From JBGLNJ01 sp964353405 (lineage in GTDB: Bacteria > Chloroflexota > Anaerolineae > Fen-1058): a stretch of 14,320 nt of DNA. Of this stretch, positions 1 to 5,604 are shown piece by piece. The notes beneath the pieces are model-generated. The model was not told the DNA's origin. It saw nothing but the letters and a program-made list of their open reading frames with translations, and did no database searches. The position numbers and the translations under genes are program-made. The DNA is taken from NCBI GenBank assembly GCA_964353405.1, contig CAYGWJ010000240.1, positions 1 to 14,320 on the forward strand, given 5' to 3'. Each line of letters opens with the position of its first letter. The first letter of the stretch is position 1.

Positions 1-119
1 CAGCCGGACGGGCCGACAAAGACGATGAACTCTTTGTCGGCAATATCGAGGCTGAGATCGTTGATGACCACGAGATCGCCGTACCGCTTGTACACGTGTT
101 CGTACTTGACGCTGGACAT
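1..119 (-). CDS. Sugar-type ABC transporter ATP-binding protein, N-terminal part (cut by window edge)
   Basis: The first 39 residues are visible, beginning MSSVKYEHVYKRYGDLVVIN and running into FVGPSG, the start of the Walker A (P-loop) motif. The opening 'V.Y.HVYKRYGD..VI.DLSLDI.DKEF' pattern is typical of the MsmX/UgpC/MalK family, which energises uptake of oligosaccharides or glycerol-3-phosphate from the cytoplasmic side of the membrane. The ATG at 119-117 is preceded by an excellent Shine-Dalgarno (GAGGAGGA on the minus strand, about 121-131) at 5-6 bases. Its own promoter lies at 195-223. Partner permeases and binding protein are not in the window, so the substrate cannot be named. Family assignment is good; exact subfamily is inferred. 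Confidence 0.85.
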   Translation of the reverse strand, partial: MSSVKYEHVYKRYGDLVVINDLSLDIADKEFIVFVGPSG

Positions 120-194
120 GGGGTCCTCCTCAAAAAATTTGGGACCGAACTGGGGTCAAAGCCCGTCACCACCAGAACAGTTCCAGTTGGGGAT

Positions 195-223
195 ATTGTA
201 GCAAATCTCGCGTCAAAATGCAA
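195..223 (-). promoter_or_regulatory. Putative promoter of the ABC ATPase gene
   Basis: Read on the minus strand, a TACAAT -10 (195-200) sits 17 bases from a weaker TTGCAT -35 (218-223). The predicted start near 188 gives a leader of about 70 bases ending in a strong Shine-Dalgarno. The -10 and spacing are good, the -35 is only half matched. Confidence 0.45.
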
Positions 224-224
224 C

Positions 225-236
225 TGACAATTGTCA
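225..236. promoter_or_regulatory. Perfect 12-bp palindrome, candidate operator
   Basis: TGACAATTGTCA is a perfect dyad lying one base upstream of the predicted -35 of the ABC ATPase promoter and 13 bases from the recJ stop codon. That placement suits a dimeric repressor or activator controlling the transporter gene. The regulator is unknown and no regulator gene of matching type lies in the window. Confidence 0.35.
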
Positions 237-248
237 CCCTTGTGATAG

Positions 249-2588
249 TTAACCTCTAATGAGCTGGCGAGCATCGGCCCGGCCAAAGTAGGCGCGGTAT
301 GCGGCGGTTTCAGACAGCAACACGCGTAGCGCGGTCTCTAGTTCTGACGCTGCCTGCTTCTCGCCCGCACCCGGCACAATCGTCAGGCCATCGCCGTCCC
401 ACGTCTGGATAGAGATTTGCCCCCGCGCAGCCAGCCACTCGATGCCTTGGCGGACGGTTGCCAGACGTTGGCCACAAGCCGCCGCCAATCCCGGCAAAAA
501 TACCCGCCCCTGCCGCTGGCGCAAATCGTGCTTGAGCAGCCCGGCCAGCCGCCGCAAGAACGGCTCGATGGAATCCTCGACACTCGTTACGCCGCACAGC
601 GCGACGACGCGCGGGGAAACGTCTGCCAGCGCCGCGCCCAGCTCGCGTGGGCCGGGCGGAGCGGTCCACACGACCAGTGTAAGAGCCGGCGCCAGCGCGT
701 GGCGGCCGTGCCCGGATACTCCCTCCACCGTGTCACCTTCGGTCCACACCTGAACGTCGCCCCGCGCGGCCAGCGCGGCCACACGCCGGCTTGCATCGGC
801 AACGTTGCGCCAGTCCAGCAGCTCGACCTGCGGCTCTGGCGCGGCAACTTGCATGACAGAAGCTTGCATCAGCCGCGTGTCAATCCACTCGATCTCGAGT
901 GCAGGCCGTCCCACGTAATCGGTGCTCTTGAGCGCGAACGTCAGATCGAACGGGCCTTCAGGCGGTTCCTGCTCCGCGCCGCGCCACCAGGTGGCCTTGC
1001 GCGTTACGCCCGATTCATCCTGAACCGTCATTTCACGGTGTTCGCCGTTCCGGCCAAAGGTACGCTGGCCCGCGAGGGTGAGATTACGGCACGCCAGATG
1101 AATTGCCGGGTTGCCCGGGCCGAACGGGGCGAGCCGCTCCAACTCTTGAGCCAGCTCGATGCTCAACTCGTTCAAGCCCACATAGGCGTCTACGCGCGCG
1201 CCAACCCGCGAGGCAGAACGATCCCAGACAGCCTCCACCGCCTGCGAAAGCGCGCGTCGAAACGCCGGGATGTTTTCCGGCGAGATGGACAGTCCTGCCG
1301 CGCCGGGGTGCCCGCCAAAGCTGATGAGGTATTGACTCACGCGGCTAAGCGCGAGGTTGATGTCGCAGCCCGGGACAGAGCGCACCGAGCCGCGCCCGGC
1401 CTGACCCGGTGGCGTGACGATAAGGGCAACCGGGCGCGCGTATTGCTCGGCTAATCGCCCGGCGACCGGGCCGATGACGCCACCATGCCAGTGAGGATTT
1501 TCCAGCACGAGGACACTCGTATCCAACAGCGAGGGATCGCGCGCGATCTGCTCTTGAGCCGCCGCATACATCTGCTCGCTGATCAAACGTCGCTGATGGT
1601 TCAATCCTTCAAGCTGCGCAGCTAAAATGCGCGCGCGGCCCCAATCGCTCGTGGTGAGCAGCTCGACGGCGACGTTGGCATCACCCAAGCGTCCCAATGC
1701 ATTGAGACGCGGTCCCAATCCAAAACCGATGTGCTCCGCCGAAAGACGAGTCGGGTCCAGGCGCGCAGTTTCAAACATCGCACGCAGACCGATGCGCTGA
1801 GGATGGCGCAATTGCTCCAGGCCGCGCTGCAAAAGGTAGCGCGTGTCGCCGGTTTGCTCGGCCACGTCTGCCACGATACCGAGCGCGACAAGGTCGAGGT
1901 AAGACCTCCCCGTCTCCCCCTTGGTAACAGGGGAAAAGCTCTGTCCTCCGGTCCCGCCGGCTGCGGCAGGGGGGAGGTCAAGCTGCTGAATCAGCTTAAA
2001 GGCCACGCCCACGCCGGGAAGCTGGCGCAGGGGATGACCGGGCGGCAAGCGCCTCGGGTTGACGAGCGCATCAGCTTGAGGCAACTCGGCGGGCAGCTCG
2101 TGATGATCGGTGACGATGACAGACACGCCACGTGACCGGGCATGGTGGATGGCTGCATGTGCGGCGATGCCGGTGTCGCACGTGAGCAACACTTGCACGC
2201 CCTGGGCAAGCAATCGCGTCAATGGCTCGATGCGAATGCCATGCGCTTCGGTGAGGCGATTGGGAATGTAATACACCACGTCCGCGCCAGCGTCGCGCAG
2301 ACCGGAGACGAGAAGCGCGGTGGCGGTTTGACCATCTACATCAAAGTCACCCCATACGGCGATGCGTTCGCCCCGCTTGATCGCAGCACGCAATCGCTGC
2401 GCGGCGATGGCCATGTCTGGCAGCGCTTCAGGCGAGGAAGGAGTGTAGCGGTCGGGGTCGAGGAAAGGCAGAGCATCCTCCGGAGACAAAAAGCCGCGCC
2501 GCGCCAGGATCTCGGCGACGAGGGGATGTCCGCCCACTGCGGAACGCAGCACATCGCTCGCCGGGACCGGGGTGGGTTCAAGCCACAT
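249..2588 (-). CDS. recJ: Single-stranded-DNA-specific exonuclease RecJ
   Basis: RecJ degrades single-stranded DNA 5' to 3' in mismatch repair, recombination and fork restart. Counting from the ATG at 2588, the DHH-phosphoesterase metal motifs are visible: D81-F-D83-V-D85-G and D161-H-H163, then LGPRLNALGR (~291-300), a WHGGVIGPVAGRL segment (~367-379) and the DHHA1 motif GGHPGAAGLS (~425-434). The 779-residue length exceeds E. coli RecJ (577) and resembles the long Firmicutes-type RecJ with an extra C-terminal region (~600-779). The ATG at 2588 was preferred to the upstream codon at 2624 because it follows the stop of the preceding gene after one base (TGA-C-ATG) and the upstream extension would overlap that gene. 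Residues ~208-228 are a Gly/Pro-rich insertion encoded by a palindromic repeat. It is the last gene of the MFS-hemW-small protein-recJ operon. Confidence 0.95.
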   Translation of the reverse strand: MWLEPTPVPASDVLRSAVGGHPLVAEILARRGFLSPEDALPFLDPDRYTPSSPEALPDMAIAAQRLRAAIKRGERIAVWGDFDVDGQTATALLVSGLRDAGADVVYYIPNRLTEAHGIRIEPLTRLLAQGVQVLLTCDTGIAAHAAIHHARSRGVSVIVTDHHELPAELPQADALVNPRRLPPGHPLRQLPGVGVAFKLIQQLDLPPAAAGGTGGQSFSPVTKGETGRSYLDLVALGIVADVAEQTGDTRYLLQRGLEQLRHPQRIGLRAMFETARLDPTRLSAEHIGFGLGPRLNALGRLGDANVAVELLTTSDWGRARILAAQLEGLNHQRRLISEQMYAAAQEQIARDPSLLDTSVLVLENPHWHGGVIGPVAGRLAEQYARPVALIVTPPGQAGRGSVRSVPGCDINLALSRVSQYLISFGGHPGAAGLSISPENIPAFRRALSQAVEAVWDRSASRVGARVDAYVGLNELSIELAQELERLAPFGPGNPAIHLACRNLTLAGQRTFGRNGEHREMTVQDESGVTRKATWWRGAEQEPPEGPFDLTFALKSTDYVGRPALEIEWIDTRLMQASVMQVAAPEPQVELLDWRNVADASRRVAALAARGDVQVWTEGDTVEGVSGHGRHALAPALTLVVWTAPPGPRELGAALADVSPRVVALCGVTSVEDSIEPFLRRLAGLLKHDLRQRQGRVFLPGLAAACGQRLATVRQGIEWLAARGQISIQTWDGDGLTIVPGAGEKQAASELETALRVLLSETAAYRAYFGRADARQLIRG
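1903..1979. repeat. Palindromic repeat element inserted in frame within recJ
   Basis: The 9-bp arms GACCTCCCC (1903-1911) and GGGGAGGTC (1971-1979) are perfect inverted repeats bounding a 77-bp segment. Inside are a second arm pair (CCCC near 1916-1919 with GGGG near 1930-1933) and a GCCG-GCTG-CGGC hairpin near 1955-1966. Composition is C-rich on one side and G-rich on the other, unlike the flanking codons. It encodes the low-complexity stretch PPAAAGGTGGQSFSPVTKGE between two conserved RecJ motifs (GVGVAFKLIQ and LDLVALG), where family members have a variable linker. It resembles dispersed intergenic hairpins rather than protein-coding DNA. No second copy is in the window. Confidence 0.65.
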
Positions 2589-2589
2589 G

Positions 2590-2835
2590 TCAAACCCCAC
2601 GGAGACGCAGCGCGACCAACGCAATCAGCACAACGATGACCACCAAAACGACGATACCGATCACCCGCCACCGTGACGCGCGGGCCTGCCTCGACCCGAT
2701 GAGCAAATCATCGGCATACGGATCAGCCGCCAGACCATTGGACGGGGGTGCTTCGTCGTCGCCCGTTCCCAGCGGACGCTCATCTTCCGGCTCGTCGTCA
2801 ACCCGCACATCGGGATTCTTGTCTCGCGCCTTCAT
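2590..2835 (-). CDS. Small acidic protein with C-terminal membrane anchor, unknown function
   Basis: The 81-residue product has a highly charged acidic N-terminal half (MKARDKNPDVRVDDEPEDER), a Gly/Pro/Asp linker, a basic patch (RASRWR, ~52-57) and then one hydrophobic segment of about 20 residues (IGIVVLVVIVVLIALVALRL) reaching almost to the C-terminus. Basic residues before the segment suggest the N-terminal part stays in the cytoplasm, as in tail-anchored proteins. The ATG at 2835 was chosen because GAGGTG precedes it closely; an in-frame GTG two codons upstream falls inside that ribosome-binding site. It starts 10 bases after the hemW stop, and its stop lies one base from the recJ start, so it is probably co-translated with both. 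No family recognised. Confidence 0.75.
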   Translation of the reverse strand: MKARDKNPDVRVDDEPEDERPLGTGDDEAPPSNGLAADPYADDLLIGSRQARASRWRVIGIVVLVVIVVLIALVALRLRGV

Positions 2836-2845
2836 CTTCACCTCG

Positions 2846-4039
2846 TCAACACTCCAATGGCAAGAATGCCGAGAACACGCGGTCGCCCAAGAGCCAGCCG
2901 CGCCGCGTTAACCGCACGCCCACCTCGTCAACTTTAATCAGCTCTTGTCTGCCGAGTTCTCTTAATTCTTCCGTATAAATATCTGCCAAACTGACGCCGA
3001 ATCTCGACTCAAAGCCCGCCAGGCTCACACCTTCTACCAACCGCAGGCCCAACATCATCGTCTCGCCCATTTCCAATTCGCGCCCGATGACTTCGGACCC
3101 GGCGACGGCGCTCTGCCCCGCTTCAATGCTTTGAATAAACTCGCGTGGACGATCCACATTCCAGAACCGCCGGCCGCCAAAGCTAGAGTGCGCGCCCGCG
3201 CCAAAACCAAGGTAAGGTTCATTGTGCCAGTACACTAGATTGTGTCGGCACGCCCGCCCTGGCCTGGCCCAATTTGAAACCTCATAGCGTGACAAACCCT
3301 CGGCGGCAAGTCGCTCGTCGGCCCACAGCAGCATGTCTGCCGCCAGGTCGTCATCAGGCAACGGCGTCTTGCCGCGTCTCACCCACAGCGCCAGTGTCGT
3401 CCGCTCTTCCACCGTGAGACAATACATGGACACGTGGTCGGGCGCAAGTTGCAGCGTGCGCTCCACCGTCTCTTGCCACATCGCCATCGTCTGCTGTGGA
3501 ATACCGTACATGAGGTCAACGTTCAAGTGATGGAAGCCGGCCGCGCGAGCGAGCCTGACGGATTCAACCGCATCGGCAAAGCTGTGGCCGCGCTTAAAGA
3601 AATCCAGTTCGGTTTGATGCGCACTCTGCACGCCCAGGCTCAAGCGATTGACGCCGAGCGCCTGCAGCCCTTCGAGGTAAGCCGCGTCCACGGTGCCGGG
3701 ATTCGCTTCGAGCGAAATCTCGGCGTCGGCCGCAACTTTTAACGACTCGCGGCACGCGCTCAAGATTTTCGCCAGCAAGGACAATGGCAAGAGTGAGGGC
3801 GTCCCCCCGCCAAAGTAAATCGTCTCGGCTCTCAGCTCGGAGAGCAGAGGCCGGAAGCCTGAGGTCGGAGATTCAAGATTCGCAATGTGAGATCTGAAAT
3901 TTGATATTTGAGATTCGACAGCCAAGCTGTACGGCTCATACAGCGAACGCATCCCAGCATAAGCATTGAAATCGCAGTACGTGCACTTGAACCGGCAAAA
4001 CGGAATATGAATATACAGTCCGACTTTGTGACTCGCCAT
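2846..4039 (-). CDS. hemW: HemW-type radical SAM protein (coproporphyrinogen III oxidase-like haem chaperone)
   Basis: The 397-residue protein opens YIHIPFC-x3-C-x2-CDF with the radical SAM cluster cysteines C15, C19 and C22, followed by FGGGTPSLL (~76-84), NPGTVD, GVQS, NVDLMYGIPQQT and HNLVYWHN...GFGAGAHSS. These are HemW hallmarks. The CX3CX2C signature and the HNxxYW segment fit HemW, a haem-binding chaperone, rather than the true oxidase HemN. The protein acts in the cytoplasm. The start ATG at 4039 lies 3 bases past the MFS stop (TGA TGA ATG). Residues ~46-69 are an AT-rich, repeat-encoded extension between the first helix and the FGGGTP strand. HemN/HemZ function cannot be excluded from sequence alone. 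Confidence 0.9.
   Translation of the reverse strand: MASHKVGLYIHIPFCRFKCTYCDFNAYAGMRSLYEPYSLAVESQISNFRSHIANLESPTSGFRPLLSELRAETIYFGGGTPSLLPLSLLAKILSACRESLKVAADAEISLEANPGTVDAAYLEGLQALGVNRLSLGVQSAHQTELDFFKRGHSFADAVESVRLARAAGFHHLNVDLMYGIPQQTMAMWQETVERTLQLAPDHVSMYCLTVEERTTLALWVRRGKTPLPDDDLAADMLLWADERLAAEGLSRYEVSNWARPGRACRHNLVYWHNEPYLGFGAGAHSSFGGRRFWNVDRPREFIQSIEAGQSAVAGSEVIGRELEMGETMMLGLRLVEGVSLAGFESRFGVSLADIYTEELRELGRQELIKVDEVGVRLTRRGWLLGDRVFSAFLPLEC
3861..3916. repeat. Degenerate heptanucleotide tandem repeat inside hemW
   Basis: On the plus strand the segment parses into seven consecutive 7-base units of consensus GARATTY: GAGATTC, AAGATTC, GCAATGT, GAGATCT, GAAATTT, GATATTT, GAGATTC (3868-3916), with a weaker unit GAGGTCG before them (3861-3867). 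It is clearly more AT-rich than the flanking codons. The opposite strand is read through as about 19 residues of HemW. Heptamer tandem arrays of this kind are known as intergenic STRR elements in cyanobacteria; here one sits in a coding region. Confidence 0.65.
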
Positions 4040-4042
4040 TCA

Positions 4043-5380
4043 TCACCCGACACTTATTCGTCGCGGTTCATGCAACACGGTCGCCGTCCACAGCCCTACG
4101 GCGTAACAGCCGGCTGCCAGCAGGAACACGCCGCGAAAGCCGAGCCAATCCACCAACAATCCACCCACCGAGGTCGAAAGCAATGCCACACCCAACACGC
4201 TGTTGGCCAGGCCCACGTACAGCGCACGGTCGCGCGTGGGCGCGATTTCGAGCAGCAGGCTCATGCCACCCACCGAGATGCCTGATTGGAAGGCGCCCAA
4301 GACAGAAAACACAATCGTAAACAACCACGCCGCGATAGAAGCCAATCCCAGCGTTTGGTCCAGCGGCCCGGACAACCAGGCCAACAGAGCCATCATCAAA
4401 CCCAGGCTGGCGGATAATCGAATCACGGCGCGGTTGCCGCGCCAATCTGAAAGGCGGCTCCACAGCAAGTTTGAAACAAGAGAGGCTGCCATGTTAAAGG
4501 CTAGATACACACTCACCATCTCTGGGCCGGCGCCCAGCTCGCGCGAAGCATACACGGCAAAGAATGGGGTCGCCATCTGCGCCGTCATCAACATCACGCG
4601 CGTGGCAAGAAACAATCTAAAGTTACGGTCGCGTCGGGGAATTCCGGCGGCGCGGCCCAGGTGCGCCGACAGACTGGCCACCTCACTCACTTCGCCCGGT
4701 GGCTCCATGACAAAGCCAAACGAATACAGCGAGGTCACCGCGAACAAGGCTGCAATGGACATCAACTGGCCGACGTTGGCGGGAAAAGTCCGCCCCAACC
4801 GCTCACTCAAAGCGTAGCGTACGACCAGGCTACCCACCACGCTCAACGCTCCGCCCACCAGCAGCCGCGTGCCAAAGTACGTTCCGCGCCGCTGGGCCGG
4901 AATCGTCTTGGCGACGATGTCCATGAACGGAAGGCCGGCCCAGCCGGAAGCCAGGCTGTTGACGACGTAGGAAACAAAAAAGCCAACGATCAAGATCGCG
5001 GGATCGCGCTGGGTCAGCGTGACGATCGCCATAGACAGCCAAGCCAGGCCGCGGATCACCGACACCGCCGTATAGGTCGGCAGCTTGTGCGGCAAGTGGG
5101 CCAGGTAATGCGCCGCGAACAGTTGCGGTAGAAACCAGCCTACGTCCCGCAGAGGAACGACCAACCCAATCAACAAATTCGACGCCGACAACCGCGCCAG
5201 AAACCACGTCAGCACCAACGTCGGGTCAATCAACGACTCTGCCACAATGTACAGCGCGCCATTCACGACGCCCAGCGCAAAATTACGCCGCAAGTGCAGG
5301 CTCGAATCGGCGCGGCTGGAGATAACCGGCAATGGATAACCCCCAAAAACCAAGCTGAAGCGATTATAACACCCGGTCAT
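4043..5380 (-). CDS. Major facilitator superfamily transporter
   Basis: The product (445 residues from the ATG at 5380) is hydrophobic throughout, with about 11-12 membrane-spanning segments and a loop in mid-sequence rich in Ser/Glu (~200-230), the usual MFS two-half layout. Motifs such as R-RGTYFGTRLL after helix 4-5 and WSRLSDWRGNRAVIRL between helices 8 and 9 (a motif A-like loop) support the family. Substrate unknown. Start choice is uncertain: the ATG at 5380 has no Shine-Dalgarno of its own but overlaps the stop of a six-codon leader ORF. A TATAAT at 5363-5368 suggests a second promoter that would require a start farther in, for example the TTG at 5332 behind GGGGGT. Homology-like sequence begins near RRNFALGVVN, so about 20 N-terminal residues are doubtful. 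First gene of the hemW-recJ operon. Confidence 0.85.
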   Translation of the reverse strand: MTGCYNRFSLVFGGYPLPVISSRADSSLHLRRNFALGVVNGALYIVAESLIDPTLVLTWFLARLSASNLLIGLVVPLRDVGWFLPQLFAAHYLAHLPHKLPTYTAVSVIRGLAWLSMAIVTLTQRDPAILIVGFFVSYVVNSLASGWAGLPFMDIVAKTIPAQRRGTYFGTRLLVGGALSVVGSLVVRYALSERLGRTFPANVGQLMSIAALFAVTSLYSFGFVMEPPGEVSEVASLSAHLGRAAGIPRRDRNFRLFLATRVMLMTAQMATPFFAVYASRELGAGPEMVSVYLAFNMAASLVSNLLWSRLSDWRGNRAVIRLSASLGLMMALLAWLSGPLDQTLGLASIAAWLFTIVFSVLGAFQSGISVGGMSLLLEIAPTRDRALYVGLANSVLGVALLSTSVGGLLVDWLGFRGVFLLAAGCYAVGLWTATVLHEPRRISVG

Positions 5381-5390
5381 CAAATCTCAA
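5363..5390 (-). promoter_or_regulatory. Possible internal promoter overlapping the MFS start
   Basis: Minus-strand TTGAGA (5385-5390), 16 bases, TATAAT (5363-5368). A transcript starting near 5356 would lack the ATG at 5380 and would use a downstream start such as TTG 5332. It competes with the divergent promoter at 5436-5465 as the operon promoter. Confidence 0.35.
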
Positions 5391-5400
5391 ACACGCTCAT
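5380..5400 (-). CDS. Six-residue leader ORF (MSVFEI) overlapping the MFS start
   Basis: ATG at 5400 follows a textbook Shine-Dalgarno (GAGGAG, 7 bases upstream). It encodes only MSVFEI before a TGA whose last base is the A of the MFS ATG (TGATG). The MFS ATG itself lacks a good ribosome-binding site, so the mini-ORF could load ribosomes by termination-reinitiation. It could instead be chance, or the trace of a frameshift near the MFS N-terminus. No biosynthetic codon run suggests attenuation. Confidence 0.3.
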   Translation of the reverse strand: MSVFEI

Positions 5401-5414
5401 GACCCATCTCCTCA

Positions 5415-5443
5415 TTGCACAGAGTGCCGAACCGCATTATAAT
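5415..5443 (+). promoter_or_regulatory. Promoter of the kinase-phosphatase operon
   Basis: TTGCAC (5415-5420), exactly 17 bases, TATAAT (5438-5443): a near-consensus sigma-70-type promoter pointing at the kinase gene. Predicted start is about 5450, giving a leader of about 155 bases before the TTG at 5605. Confidence 0.55.
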
Positions 5444-5465
5444 ACTAGAGGTTGAACCATGTCAT
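5436..5465 (-). promoter_or_regulatory. Divergent promoter of the MFS-hemW-recJ operon
   Basis: On the minus strand ATGACA (5460-5465) lies 18 bases from TATAAT (5436-5441). Its -10 overlaps the -10 of the plus-strand promoter because ATTATAAT reads as TATAAT on both strands. The two operons may therefore compete for polymerase at this point. Confidence 0.4.
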
Positions 5466-5596
5466 TATCGCCTGCGGCGTGCTTTGCGGCGATGCACTGC
5501 CTAGCGCGGCCAAACGCTGCATCTAACTCGCCTGGCAAGTTCTCCAAACGATGCGGAGGCTATCGCCAGATTCGTAGCAAATTCTTTTTCAGGTAG
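5459..5596 (+). CDS. Possible 45-residue leader ORF ahead of the kinase
   Basis: An ORF starting ATG TCA TTA TCG runs to TAG at 5594-5596, eight bases before the kinase TTG. AGAGG lies 7 bases upstream of the ATG, but it falls at the predicted transcription start, so it might not be fully transcribed. The product (MSLSPAACFAAMHCLARPNA..., ending KFFFR) has several Cys and a basic tail and resembles no family known to me. It could couple translation to the TTG start, or be a chance ORF in a 155-base leader. Weak support. Confidence 0.2.
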   Translation: MSLSPAACFAAMHCLARPNAASNSPGKFSKRCGGYRQIRSKFFFR

Positions 5597-5604
5597 GCGC
5601 GGCC

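Noticed and set aside
417..1454. 345-codon plus-strand ORF opposite recJ
   Set aside because: It lies wholly within the recJ coding region on the other strand, its product is Arg/Ala/Pro-rich with no motif, and recJ carries all the conserved motifs. It is a high-GC shadow frame.
2589..2624. RecJ start at 2624
   Set aside because: The 12 extra residues overlap the upstream small gene and are not RecJ-like; ATG 2588 directly follows that gene's stop.
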